A stretch of 64,000 bases of DNA, from the NCBI RefSeq assembly GCF_000953655.1, contig NZ_LN681225.1:1-64000 (forward strand). Reading direction: 5' to 3'. Positions 46,436 to 55,664 of the stretch are shown one piece after another. The stretch's first letter is position 1, and the number at the start of each line of letters is the position of its first letter. Position numbers and translations under genes: made by a program. The notes beneath the pieces are model-generated. The model saw nothing but the letters and a program-made list of their open reading frames with translations, did no database searches and was not told the origin of the DNA. This DNA comes from Legionella hackeliae (lineage in GTDB: Bacteria > Pseudomonadota > Gammaproteobacteria > Legionellales > Legionellaceae).

Positions 46436-47614
46436 TTAACTACAAAAGCGTTGCAGGCGATCCATTGCGTCGCGCAAAATTTCCATGCTGGTTGCAAAAG
46501 AGAGACGAATGCATCCTTCGTTACCAAACGCTGAGCCCGGAACAAGAGCCAACCCTACTTCTTGAAGTAACTTATCGGCAAATTCAATGTCATTTGCAAA
46601 GCCACGTTTTTCAATAATTGATTGAACATTAGGGAAACTATAAAAGGTTCCATCGGCCGGAATCACTTCAATGCCTGGTATGTCATACATGCGTTGTACA
46701 ATATAATCATGTCGACTTTGAAAGGCTGCCACCATTACCTTGATAGTTTCATCACCACCATTTAAGGCTGCAACAGCCGCTTTTTGAGCGATAGAACAAG
46801 GGTTCGAGGTAGATTGAGACTGAACTGTTGTCATTGCGGCAATAAGTGGTGCAGGACCTGCAGCATAACCAATGCGCCAACCTGTCATGGAGTAAGCTTT
46901 AGACACCCCATTTAAAACAATAGTACGAGAGTATAATGCGGGACAAGCATTAAGTACGTTGGCGAAAGGTTGTGTCCAAAGAATATGCTCATACATATCA
47001 TCAGTTGCAATAAACACATGCGGATGTTTCATTAAAACATCGGTTAATGCGGTTAATTCTTCTAATGAATAGGCAACTCCTGAAGGATTGGAAGGACTAT
47101 TTAAAATTACTAATTTTGTTTTTGGGGTAATCGCTTTTTCAAGTTGTGCGGCTGAAATTTTAAAACGATCTGCTGGCGTGGTTGGAATAATGATGGGTGT
47201 TCCCCCTGCCAACAAAACGATATCAGGATAGGAAACCCAGTAGGGTGCCGGAATAATAACTTCGTCCCCTTCCTCAATTAAAGCTTGGCATAGGTTATAA
47301 ACACTTTGCTTACCACCGACGGAGACCAAAATTTGATTCGCCTGATAATTCAGGTCATTATCTCGTTTAAATTTATTAATGATTGCTTGTTTTAATTCAG
47401 GAATACCATCGACAGCTGTATATTTGGTAAAGCCTGCTTCAATAGCAGCAACGGCTGCATTTTTAATATGTTGAGGAGTATCGAAATCTGGTTCACCAGT
47501 GCCTAAACTAATAATATCAAGCCCCTCTGCCCGCATTCTTGCAGCTTTCGCAGCTACTGCAAGGGTTGGAGAAGGTTTAACAGCTTGCATGCGTTTCGCC
47601 AGTGCGATATCCAT
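46436..47614 (-). CDS. Aspartate aminotransferase (class I/II, PLP)
   Basis: The enzyme swaps amino groups between aspartate and 2-oxoglutarate (this subgroup can also use prephenate). The PLP lysine lies in SKAYSMTGWRIGY; other family blocks are LNSPSNPSG, and the C-terminal FGNEGCIRLSFATS with the substrate-carboxylate Arg. 392 residues fits the AspAT 1b subgroup (PYWVSYPDIVLLAGG). Divergent from uvrB with 81 bases between. Genes of this type are often named aspC or aspB. Confidence 0.92.
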   Translation of the reverse strand: MDIALAKRMQAVKPSPTLAVAAKAARMRAEGLDIISLGTGEPDFDTPQHIKNAAVAAIEAGFTKYTAVDGIPELKQAIINKFKRDNDLNYQANQILVSVGGKQSVYNLCQALIEEGDEVIIPAPYWVSYPDIVLLAGGTPIIIPTTPADRFKISAAQLEKAITPKTKLVILNSPSNPSGVAYSLEELTALTDVLMKHPHVFIATDDMYEHILWTQPFANVLNACPALYSRTIVLNGVSKAYSMTGWRIGYAAGPAPLIAAMTTVQSQSTSNPCSIAQKAAVAALNGGDETIKVMVAAFQSRHDYIVQRMYDIPGIEVIPADGTFYSFPNVQSIIEKRGFANDIEFADKLLQEVGLALVPGSAFGNEGCIRLSFATSMEILRDAMDRLQRFCS

Positions 47615-47695
47615 CTTGAAACTCCTGTGGTATATTTCTGACCAAACGATTCGCGAATGCTCACAAAATCGAATTGATCGGTTATAGTTTATATT

Positions 47696-49687
47696 ATGAA
47701 AAATGTATTCAAAATTTATGCAAATTACCAGCCTGCAGGTGATCAGCCAACAGCCATTGCTTCACTAATCGAGGGTGTAGAGTCCGGATTAGCACGCCAA
47801 ATTCTTTTGGGCGTTACAGGTTCGGGAAAAACGTTCACCATTGCTCATGTTATTCAGGCAATGAAGAGGCCAACGCTTATTATGGCGCCCAATAAAACAT
47901 TGGCAGCGCAGCTTTATGGCGAGTTCAAAACCTTTTTTCCTGATAATGCCGTGGAATATTTCGTCTCTTACTATGATTATTACCAGCCCGAAGCCTATGT
48001 TCCAGCCTCAGACACGTTCATTGAAAAAGACGCGTCCATTAACGAGCACATTGAGCAAATGCGTCTTTCAGCCACGAAGGCATTAATTGAGCGCAAAGAT
48101 GCCATTATTGTTGCAACCGTTTCAGCGATTTATGGACTGGGTGATCCCGATTCCTATTTGCGTATGTTATTACATCTTTCCCGCGGAGAACAATGCGATC
48201 AGAGGAAAATTTTAAAACGACTTGCAGAAATGCAGTACACTCGCAGTCAGCAATCTTTGGATAGAGGTCAGTTTCGGGTCCATGGTGATGTTATTGATGT
48301 TTTTCCCGCGGATTCTGAAAAAGAGGCCATTAGAATAGAACTTTTTGATGATGAAGTAGAAAATATCGCTCGATTTGATCCATTAACAGGTGAAATTTTA
48401 CAGCGCTTACCTCGTGTCACTATTTTCCCAAAAACCCACTATGTAACGCCTCGTGAGCGGATTTTACAAACTATAGATTGGGTTAAAGAAGAGCTGCAAG
48501 AGCGTTTGGCTGAATTTACTGCGCAAAATAAATTACTGGAAGCGCAACGTCTGCAACAACGGACTTGTTTTGATATTGAAATGATGTTGGAGCTTGGTTA
48601 CTGCTCGGGAATTGAAAATTATTCTCGGTATTTATCGGGGCGTAAAGTGGGTGAACCACCACCCACGTTATTTGATTATTTACCCCCTGAAGCATTGCTC
48701 ATTATCGATGAGTCCCATGTCACTGTACCGCAAATTGGAGGTATGTACCGCGGAGACAGGGCACGAAAAGAAACTTTGGTTGAGTATGGTTTCCGTCTTC
48801 CTTCCGCATTGGACAATCGCCCTTTGCGTTTTGAAGAATTTGAAGGGCGCTCACCACAAACAATCTATGTATCAGCAACTCCTGGTCCCTATGAGCGCGA
48901 GCATGCTGATAATATTGCTGAACAGGTAGTGCGGCCAACAGGATTGGTTGATCCTCATGTCTTTGTAAGGCCAGTTAAAAACCAAATTGATGATTTGTTA
49001 TCGGAAATTCATCTGGTGGTTGCTCAGGGGGAGCGTGTTTTGGTCACTACACTTACAAAGCGAATGGCGGAAGACTTAACTGATTATCTGCACGAACATG
49101 GGGTTAAAGTGCGTTATCTTCATGCGGACATCGATACGGTTGAGCGCATGGAAATTATCAGAGATTTACGATTAGGTGAATTTGATGTTCTGGTTGGCAT
49201 TAACTTGTTGCGTGAAGGTTTAGACATGCCTGAAGTCGCTTTAGTGGCTATATTAGATGCCGATAAAGAAGGCTTCTTGCGCTCCGATCGTTCCCTTATC
49301 CAAACGATAGGTCGAGCTGCTCGTAATGTGAATGGTCGTGCCATTCTTTATGCTGACTATGTGACAGGTTCAATGCAAAGAGCGTTGGACGAAACTGATC
49401 GTCGCCGTAATAAGCAAATCGAATTTAACAAAATGCATGGCATCACACCCAAGGGTATACGGAAATCGGTGGAAGATATTATGGAAGGTGCTTATAGCAC
49501 CAAGCGTAAAGCACAAGTTCAAGAACGCAAAGCCCTCTATTTGCCACTGTCGCCAGAAGAGCTTGCTAAAGAAATTAAAGTCCTGGAGAAACAGATGCAT
49601 TTGCATGCAAAAAATATGGAATTCGAACAAGCGGCGAAGGTTCGTGATCAGTTATTAATGCTAAAAGAGCAGTTAAAAACTGCCTAA
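47696..49687 (+). CDS. uvrB: Excinuclease ABC subunit B
   Basis: UvrB verifies damage and holds the incision complex in nucleotide excision repair. Walker A is [13 protein letters not shown] near residue 39; the damage-probing beta-hairpin is in [13 protein letters not shown]; helicase motifs include [31 protein letters not shown] and [13 protein letters not shown]. The C-terminal UvrC-contact domain ([18 protein letters not shown]) is complete. 663 residues is standard. Start ATG at 47696. Confidence 0.98.
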   Translation: MKNVFKIYANYQPAGDQPTAIASLIEGVESGLARQILLGVTGSGKTFTIAHVIQAMKRPTLIMAPNKTLAAQLYGEFKTFFPDNAVEYFVSYYDYYQPEAYVPASDTFIEKDASINEHIEQMRLSATKALIERKDAIIVATVSAIYGLGDPDSYLRMLLHLSRGEQCDQRKILKRLAEMQYTRSQQSLDRGQFRVHGDVIDVFPADSEKEAIRIELFDDEVENIARFDPLTGEILQRLPRVTIFPKTHYVTPRERILQTIDWVKEELQERLAEFTAQNKLLEAQRLQQRTCFDIEMMLELGYCSGIENYSRYLSGRKVGEPPPTLFDYLPPEALLIIDESHVTVPQIGGMYRGDRARKETLVEYGFRLPSALDNRPLRFEEFEGRSPQTIYVSATPGPYEREHADNIAEQVVRPTGLVDPHVFVRPVKNQIDDLLSEIHLVVAQGERVLVTTLTKRMAEDLTDYLHEHGVKVRYLHADIDTVERMEIIRDLRLGEFDVLVGINLLREGLDMPEVALVAILDADKEGFLRSDRSLIQTIGRAARNVNGRAILYADYVTGSMQRALDETDRRRNKQIEFNKMHGITPKGIRKSVEDIMEGAYSTKRKAQVQERKALYLPLSPEELAKEIKVLEKQMHLHAKNMEFEQAAKVRDQLLMLKEQLKTA

Positions 49688-49816
49688 ATAATCTATCCCG
49701 CTAAAACTATTTGCACTTCCAGAAATACCTGTTAAGTTAGATGCACTTGGCTCTATTATGAAACTTTTATATCAAAAGTTGATCGATAAGTAGCGTAGGT
49801 TTTCAGGGAGTGAATT

Positions 49817-51286
49817 ATGGAATTTGAAGTTTTAAAAAAAGCTATTCAAGAATTAAGCGCAGCTAGAGATCCAGAAGATAGCGAGCGTATTCAGGATTTA
49901 CTGAATCTATTAAAAGATCTGGAGCATCAAAAATCCGCATCAATATCAACAGTTAGAAAAACTGTCCAAGAATTAAGTGCTACTAAATACCCCGAAAATA
50001 GTGAACGTATTCAGGATTTAGTGAATTCATTAAAAGATCTCTGGCAGGAAAAATCAATATCCATGCCTTCGCTACAAGACCCTATCCAAAAATTAAGCAC
50101 AGCTATTGACTCGAAAGAGGTTAAGAGTATTCAGGATTTAATAAAACCATTGGTGAATCTATCAAAAGATCTAGAGCACGAAAAATTGTCAGTAATATTG
50201 GCGTTAAAAAAGGAAATATATCCATTGTTGGAAGACTTCTGGTTATCAGTCACAACCACTTTGCCGTCTAGTGATTGGCAAACGTCACCACGGGTGAAGC
50301 CCTGGATTGATTTTCAAGAGGCTTTGAAAAAAGAAGGCTGGGAGGATGCTGATCATCCTCAACGTTATCAGGAGCTTGCTAAACGATTTTCAGCAAGTGA
50401 CGGGGTAGTCAATTGTGCCAACGTATTAAATTTGTTAAAGGAAAGTACTCGTATGCTGAGTTATACGAGCCAGGAAGCCGTCAATAACTATCCTTTAGGA
50501 AAATTAACTAAGGAGATAATTGCAAGAAAAAGCCATATGTATGAAAAAGAAAAACAGCAGAGTATTGTAACTATGCTAAGTATTCTTTTTTACATTTTTC
50601 ATCATTATTGCACGGCTGAGCAACTCGAAATATTACCTCTGCTATGCCAATATCGTTTATTAACGACGGATGAAGAGCGCCTCTCCGAAAGCGCGACTAT
50701 TCAATATTTAACGCAGCAAATTTCTGCATCGCAACTGTTCTTTATTACCCATAAAAATTATATTGATCCTCGCGAATGGAATACCAATGCGAATATCACT
50801 GCATTAGCGACGCTACTCCCTAAAAATTGCACTGAATTTAAAAAAAAGTTAGAGCAGGTACCTTGGATTAAAATTTTATTGAAGCAATGTTCTGAAGATG
50901 ACAAGCAGCAAGCAGTTATAAAAGGTGCTAAGCAGCTACTGGATAATTTCACATCCTTGGAAAATCATTCGTATGCCGCCGCACTAAGCTTTTCTGCTGC
51001 CGTAAAGCGGCAAGAAATGATGATGTCTAAAGAGCAGCATGCATTAATAAATGCAATTTTATATATTTTTTGTCTTCAGGTTTATAACAAGGAGCGCAGG
51101 AATGGCGCGGATCGTTTTTTTGGTTTTTCTGGAGAAACCAAGTGCAATGCTGCTGTAAAAAAAATTGATGAAATTACGGGAGCTACTACCAAGTTTGGTG
51201 TTTGGGAGTATTTAGCATTAAAACAAGGGCGTCTTGGTGAACTCGTGACTGATTATGAGGGAATGGGAGCTGCATTGCAGCAATAA
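49817..51286 (+). CDS. Hypothetical protein with three 40-residue N-terminal repeats
   Basis: The 489 residues begin with three tandem repeats of exactly 40 residues (AIQELSAARDPEDSERIQDL, then TVQELSATKYPENSERIQDL, then a diverged PIQKLSTAIDSKEVKSIQDL), probably a helical repeat. The rest is helical and soluble, with no recognisable domain. AGGGAG precedes the ATG. No PmrA box is seen. The protein is unknown; repeats and helical body are in keeping with Legionella effectors, but that is speculation. Confidence 0.78.
   Translation: MEFEVLKKAIQELSAARDPEDSERIQDLLNLLKDLEHQKSASISTVRKTVQELSATKYPENSERIQDLVNSLKDLWQEKSISMPSLQDPIQKLSTAIDSKEVKSIQDLIKPLVNLSKDLEHEKLSVILALKKEIYPLLEDFWLSVTTTLPSSDWQTSPRVKPWIDFQEALKKEGWEDADHPQRYQELAKRFSASDGVVNCANVLNLLKESTRMLSYTSQEAVNNYPLGKLTKEIIARKSHMYEKEKQQSIVTMLSILFYIFHHYCTAEQLEILPLLCQYRLLTTDEERLSESATIQYLTQQISASQLFFITHKNYIDPREWNTNANITALATLLPKNCTEFKKKLEQVPWIKILLKQCSEDDKQQAVIKGAKQLLDNFTSLENHSYAAALSFSAAVKRQEMMMSKEQHALINAILYIFCLQVYNKERRNGADRFFGFSGETKCNAAVKKIDEITGATTKFGVWEYLALKQGRLGELVTDYEGMGAALQQ
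49835..50194 (+). repeat. Three in-frame 120-bp tandem repeats
   Basis: The core ATTCAGGATTTA occurs at 49889, 50009 and 50129, spaced exactly 120 bases apart. The first two units are closest; the third has changed most, with a small insertion-like stretch. Tandem in-frame repeats can gain or lose units by recombination. Confidence 0.85.
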
Positions 51287-51287
51287 A

Positions 51288-51447
51288 TGGGAATAGCCCG
51301 ACAGTCTAAGATTTTGAACCCTGGGGTTCAGGTGGGGGGCAGATGAGACGGCTCAGGCTTCCCACTCAAAGTGGGCTTGCACAACACCGGCTACAGGACG
51401 CACCCCTATATGCGAGTATTGGTTCATAAATCACTCGCTGTCGGGTT
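51288..51447 (-). ncRNA. ssrS: 6S RNA
   Basis: On the minus strand the RNA begins near 51447 with CCCGACAG, which pairs perfectly with CTGTCGGG near its 3' end (51304-51297), the closing stem of 6S RNA. The 3' half carries CACCTGAACCCCAGGGTTCA, matching the conserved 6S motif (E. coli CACCTTGAACCAAGGGTTCA). Length is about 150-160 nt. The zapA gene lies upstream on the same strand, the conserved neighbour of ssrS in gammaproteobacteria. 6S RNA mimics an open promoter and holds sigma70 RNA polymerase in stationary phase. Confidence 0.92.
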
Positions 51448-51453
51448 AATTGC

Positions 51454-51459
51454 ATTATA
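51454..51459 (-). promoter_or_regulatory. -10 element of the 6S RNA promoter
   Basis: A perfect TATAAT lies on the minus strand 7 bases before the predicted 6S start. The -35 region is poor, which may allow other sigma factors or a strong discriminator to matter. Confidence 0.8.
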
Positions 51460-51513
51460 ACACCAAGCCATTAAAGAGCACTAGTCTGCCTTATGATTTA
51501 CAGTTTTTTTTCA

Positions 51514-51558
51514 CAAAAATAAATTACTCGTGTTATTAACAGTCAATAACACGAGTAA
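51514..51558 (-). terminator. Terminator of the phasin-like gene
   Basis: TTACTCGTGTTATT (51524-51537) and AATAACACGAGTAA (51545-51558) form a perfect 14-bp stem with a 7-base loop. On the minus strand it is followed by TTTATTTTT. It separates the phasin-like gene from the 6S promoter. Confidence 0.92.
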
Positions 51559-51575
51559 CCTGATTCCTGATTGGG

Positions 51576-51905
51576 CTAATTATTTTTTGCTTTTGTCATC
51601 ACGTCTTTAGCTTGGCGAGTGGTTTCTTCTGTCCGCTCTTTAACTTCTTTTGACATTGACAATAAACTTTCTTCAAAAATAGCAAAACTTTTTTGCATGT
51701 AATCCAATGCCTTATGACCATTTTCAACAAAAACATGCATTTGTTTTTCCAAAAGTTCTTCAGGTTTTCGTATTTTTGATAAATCTTCAGGTTTGAGATA
51801 ACTAATATTTTGTAAGGTTCGGGTGTTTAATTCCATTATTGCTTGTAAAGGCCGTTGCATCCGATTCACAATGTTTGTCCAGTTAGACATATAATCCTGT
51901 TGCAT
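51576..51905 (-). CDS. Phasin family protein
   Basis: The 109 residues are one long amphipathic helical chain (NWTNIVNRMQRPLQAIMELNTRT-type start, then EESLLSMSKEVKERTEETT), typical of phasins that coat polyhydroxybutyrate granules. Legionella stores PHB in the transmissive phase, which fits. AGGGAG precedes the ATG. Length and composition are the evidence; no motif is diagnostic. Confidence 0.78.
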   Translation of the reverse strand: MQQDYMSNWTNIVNRMQRPLQAIMELNTRTLQNISYLKPEDLSKIRKPEELLEKQMHVFVENGHKALDYMQKSFAIFEESLLSMSKEVKERTEETTRQAKDVMTKAKNN

Positions 51906-52040
51906 GATAATCTCCCTTTATTTTGCAGTGCACAATATACAAGAAAAGTTTAATCCTTCCGATTAGCAAGCGAGAACTTCAAAGTTTCAACTTGTAAATT
52001 TAAGTATAGTAAATCGTGGAAGTTTTGTAGAGTTAGGCAG

Positions 52041-52070
52041 TCCCATTTCATGATATGTCATGAAATGGGA
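52041..52070. terminator. Perfect 13-bp hairpin after zapA
   Basis: TCCCATTTCATGA and TCATGAAATGGGA with a 4-base loop lie eight bases beyond the zapA stop. The T tract is poor on both strands, so it may serve as a weak terminator or mRNA 3' end. Confidence 0.6.
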
Positions 52071-52077
52071 TTTCAGT

Positions 52078-52398
52078 TTAATCGGTTTGGGGATCTTGGG
52101 TAAGGTTACCATGCACCACTTGATGGATTTTATTTTCTAGTGAGCTGATAAACTGCGTTACCTGCAGACGCTGTTGTTCTTGTTGACGTTGACATGTTAT
52201 TAATTCATGGCTGACATTTAATGCCGCTAATAAAAGCGTTTGAAATTCATCGAGTTGTTTAAATTTCTTTTTATTGTTTAACAAATGCTCATTCAATTTG
52301 TCGGCTGCCTGCTGAAGATTTTCCACTTCAGTGTCAGGGCATTTAACTTCATAGTACTTATTCATTAATTTAATCGAGCACGATTTCGAAATAGTCAT
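52078..52398 (-). CDS. zapA: Cell division protein ZapA
   Basis: ZapA cross-links FtsZ filaments in the Z ring. The 106 residues have the beta start SCSIKLMNKYYEVKCPDTE and the coiled-coil helical C-terminus (AADKLNEHL, ALNVSHELI). Length matches. It lies divergent from ygfB-pepP-ubiH-ubiI, the same block as in E. coli, with 6S RNA further downstream. Confidence 0.93.
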   Translation of the reverse strand: MTISKSCSIKLMNKYYEVKCPDTEVENLQQAADKLNEHLLNNKKKFKQLDEFQTLLLAALNVSHELITCQRQQEQQRLQVTQFISSLENKIHQVVHGNLTQDPQTD

Positions 52399-52548
52399 TT
52401 TCCTGGCCTATACAATGTGACAGTGCTGCTTAAATAGTAACAATTTTGGTTTGATCCGGCAAATCAGTTATGATTAGGATTTATTGATAGGTTGTCATTC
52501 TGGGGTAGATGTCGATGCAACCTAATTATTTGCTAAAATGAGTTTATT

Positions 52549-53133
52549 ATGTCTATCGAAAATAAAGCTATCCATCTCCCGGCGTATCAGACGTTCGTAG
52601 ATACAATTTCAGTGTTGGCTTTACCCATTTCTGGAAGCGAATTGCATGGAATTATGTGCGGCTATTTATGTGCCGGAGCTACAGCAGAGGGTGAGGCTTA
52701 TTTAAGAGCTTTAATGTTAAAAAATAAAAAAGATGATGCAAACCGAGCCGCGGCCATGGCAATGTTTGATGTTTTTTTAATTAGCCAACAACAGCTTGCT
52801 AATTTTGATTTTGAATTTCAATTACTCTTACCTGAAGATGAAGAGTCTCTAATTGCTCGTGCTCAAGCTTTCAGTGAGTGGTGTGAAGGATTCACTCAAG
52901 GTATAACAATGGCAGGTATAAGCTATGAGCAACTTCAGGAAGAAGAGGCACAGGAAGCATTACATCACATGCTTGAGTTTGCTCAGCTGGATTATGAGTC
53001 GCTAGAAGTAGATGAGGAAGATGAGAAAGCCCTTATTGAAGTTAGCGAGTATGCCCGTATGGCAGTTTTGAAAATTTATGGGGATTTATTAGAAGAAGCA
53101 GGGAATCGCAACTCGTCTAATACAACCCACTAG
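52549..53133 (+). CDS. ygfB: UPF0149 family protein YgfB
   Basis: The 194 residues show the UPF0149/YecA features SGSELHGIMCGYLCAGA near the N-terminus and WCEGFTQGITMAG. In Pseudomonas, YgfB affects AmpC/AmpDh3-linked cell-wall recycling; the role here is not known. First gene of the probable operon ygfB-pepP-ubiH-ubiI, whose members overlap or lie close together, in the order found in many gammaproteobacteria. Confidence 0.9.
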   Translation: MSIENKAIHLPAYQTFVDTISVLALPISGSELHGIMCGYLCAGATAEGEAYLRALMLKNKKDDANRAAAMAMFDVFLISQQQLANFDFEFQLLLPEDEESLIARAQAFSEWCEGFTQGITMAGISYEQLQEEEAQEALHHMLEFAQLDYESLEVDEEDEKALIEVSEYARMAVLKIYGDLLEEAGNRNSSNTTH

Positions 53134-53161
53134 TAAAACACTACAATGAGAAGGACGTAAG

Positions 53162-54469
53162 ATGATTACAAAGCAAGAATATCAGTCAAGAAGGCAGCAA
53201 CTAGCCGCTCAATTACCACAAGGATCCTTGGCGATTATTCCTGCTGCGACTGAGGTGTTACGGAATGGAGATGCTCATTACCGTTTTCGTCAAGACAGTG
53301 ATTTCTATTATCTGACTGGGTTTAATGAACCTGATGCATTGCTTATTGTAATCGCCGGTGACAAAGGCGAAAGCTATCTATTCAATCGTCCGCGAAACCA
53401 AGCATTAGAACAATGGACTGGTAGACGTCTAGGGCAAGCTGAGGCTTGCGATATTCTCGGAGTCAATAAAGCTTACTCAATTGATGAATTGGATGAGCAT
53501 TTACCTGAAATTATTAAAAATAAAACACTGCTATATTTTGCGATTGGTCGTCATCCTGCTTATGAAAAGCGTATTGTTGAAGCACTTGATAAAGTAAAAG
53601 GACAAATTCGACGGGGAGTAAAAGCCCCCGAAGGAATATTTGATTTAGAACCGATTCTTAGTGAAATGCGCCTTTTTAAAAGTGAGGCAGAAATTCAATT
53701 AATGCGTAAAGCAGCAGAGATTTCTGTTAATGCTCACATACGCGCCATGAAATTTTGCAGTCAAGCCAAATACGAATATGAATTGGAAGCGGAACTTCTT
53801 CATCAATTCACTCAAGGAGGCTGTCGTAGTGTTGCCTATGATCCGATTGTAGGTAGTGGCGCCAATACCTGTATTCTACATTACACGGATAACAATCAAC
53901 CCTTGCGTGAGGGAGATTTGGTGCTAATTGATGCGGGAGGTGAGTATCAAAATTATGCTGCAGACATTACTAGAACATTTCCTGTGAGTGGTCATTATAG
54001 TCCGGAGCAACGAGCGATTTATGAACTGGTACTCAAGGCTCAAAAAATAGGGATCAATGCGATTAAACCAGGGATTGCCTGGCATGAGGTCCAGCAGCGA
54101 ATGGTTCGTGTTTTAACGTCAGGATTATGTGAGCTGGGCTTATTATCGGGTGATGTTAATACACTAATTACTGACGAAGCGTATAAGCCCTTCTACATGC
54201 ATAACTCAGGTCATTGGTTAGGTCTTGATGTTCACGATGCAGGTCGTTACAAGGTTAAAGATGAATGGCGTTTGCTAGAGCCTGGCATGGTATTGACCGT
54301 TGAGCCTGGTTTATACATTATGGCTGACATGGATGGCGTTGATCCACGTTGGTGGAATATTGGTGTCCGTATTGAAGATGATATTTTAGTGACCAAAGAT
54401 GGACATGAAAATTTAACGGCTGCTTTACCTGTAGAAATAGCAGAAATTGAGGCATTAATGCGTGACTGA
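53162..54469 (+). CDS. pepP: Xaa-Pro aminopeptidase (aminopeptidase P)
   Basis: PepP removes an N-terminal residue that precedes proline. It is a pita-bread M24 enzyme with two Mn2+. Metal ligands visible: DAGGEYQNYAADITRTFP (two Asp), HNSGHWLGLDVHD (His), TVEPGLY and GVRIEDD (Glu). 435 residues equals the E. coli type. GAAGGA precedes the ATG. It overlaps the ubiH start by eight bases. Confidence 0.96.
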   Translation: MITKQEYQSRRQQLAAQLPQGSLAIIPAATEVLRNGDAHYRFRQDSDFYYLTGFNEPDALLIVIAGDKGESYLFNRPRNQALEQWTGRRLGQAEACDILGVNKAYSIDELDEHLPEIIKNKTLLYFAIGRHPAYEKRIVEALDKVKGQIRRGVKAPEGIFDLEPILSEMRLFKSEAEIQLMRKAAEISVNAHIRAMKFCSQAKYEYELEAELLHQFTQGGCRSVAYDPIVGSGANTCILHYTDNNQPLREGDLVLIDAGGEYQNYAADITRTFPVSGHYSPEQRAIYELVLKAQKIGINAIKPGIAWHEVQQRMVRVLTSGLCELGLLSGDVNTLITDEAYKPFYMHNSGHWLGLDVHDAGRYKVKDEWRLLEPGMVLTVEPGLYIMADMDGVDPRWWNIGVRIEDDILVTKDGHENLTAALPVEIAEIEALMRD

Positions 54470-55664
54470 TAAAAAAGTAGATATACTCATTGTTGGTGGA
54501 GGCCTGACAGGTGCAACATTAATGCTTGCTCTGGCGGCCAAAGGTTTCAATACGGTATTAATTGATGCCAGCAGACTAAGTGACAAAATCAATGCTGATT
54601 TTGATGCTCGTAGCCTGGCGTTATCGCCTGCCAGTGTACGAATTTTAGAAATGCTAAATGTGTGGCCTTTATTGCGCAGAAATGCCACTGCTATCCATTC
54701 AATACAGGTGTCAGACCAACATCATTTTGGGGCTACTCGTTTAGAGGGCAAACCCAGTAATCCATTGGGGTATGTGGTTGAAATACAATACATTAATCAG
54801 GCAATTCATCAACTATTACCTCATACAGCAGTTTTAGCACCTGTTCAATTACAAGCTCTTGATAAAGAAAATAGTGTAGCAACAATTTCAACGGCAACAG
54901 GTACAGTCAATATACACGCCCAATTAATTGTGGCGGCAGATGGCAGCGAATCTGCTGTACGCCGTTTGTTAAATCTTTCTGCGAAAAAAAAAGATTATGG
55001 TCAACAAGCTATCGTCGCTAATATTGGATTAGCACGTTCTCATCATAATTGTGCGTATGAGCGCTTCACGGCGTCAGGTCCCCTGGCTCTTTTACCGATG
55101 ACGGAAAATAGAGCGTCATTAGTGTGGGCAGTCGCTCCTGAAGAAGCGAAACGTTTGCTTAACTTAAGCGAAAAAGAATTTCTAAACACCTTACAACAGG
55201 CATTCGGCTATCGTCTCGGGCGTTTGGTACGGGTTGGGCAGCGGATGATTTTTCCTTTGCGCCAGGTTGTTATGAGTAAACAAGGAGTGTGGCCCTTTGT
55301 ATTCGTTGGTAATGCTGCCCACACACTCCACCCTGTTGCAGGCCAAGGATTTAACTTAGGCCTACGTGACGTGGCTGCCTTGGCTCAGTGCATTATTCAA
55401 CGAGGACTTAATCCATCCATGCTCCAACATTATGAATTGATGAGACAACATGATCAACGCAGCATTGTAAACCTAACCGATGGTTTGATTAAGATTTTCA
55501 CATCCCGATTACCCGGTTTATCGTTAGCACGCAATTTAGGTTTAATCGCCGTTGATAACTTGCCTTTCTTAAAACGAAGTTTGGCATACTATGCCCGAGG
55601 CTTTGCGGGTATCACCCCCGATTTGGTTTGCGGGATTGAGCTTGATACAGGGGAAGTGATATGA
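54462..55664 (+). CDS. ubiH: Ubiquinone FAD-dependent hydroxylase UbiH
   Basis: UbiH hydroxylates the C1 position of the polyprenyl ring in aerobic ubiquinone synthesis. The FAD Rossmann motif DILIVGGGLTGATLML opens the protein; the second FAD site FVGNAAHTLHPVAGQGFNLG is the clearest. The start is GTG at 54462, within the end of pepP. 400 residues. UbiH and UbiI can be confused by sequence; order pepP-ubiH-ubiI is the deciding point. Confidence 0.92.
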   Translation: MTDKKVDILIVGGGLTGATLMLALAAKGFNTVLIDASRLSDKINADFDARSLALSPASVRILEMLNVWPLLRRNATAIHSIQVSDQHHFGATRLEGKPSNPLGYVVEIQYINQAIHQLLPHTAVLAPVQLQALDKENSVATISTATGTVNIHAQLIVAADGSESAVRRLLNLSAKKKDYGQQAIVANIGLARSHHNCAYERFTASGPLALLPMTENRASLVWAVAPEEAKRLLNLSEKEFLNTLQQAFGYRLGRLVRVGQRMIFPLRQVVMSKQGVWPFVFVGNAAHTLHPVAGQGFNLGLRDVAALAQCIIQRGLNPSMLQHYELMRQHDQRSIVNLTDGLIKIFTSRLPGLSLARNLGLIAVDNLPFLKRSLAYYARGFAGITPDLVCGIELDTGEVI

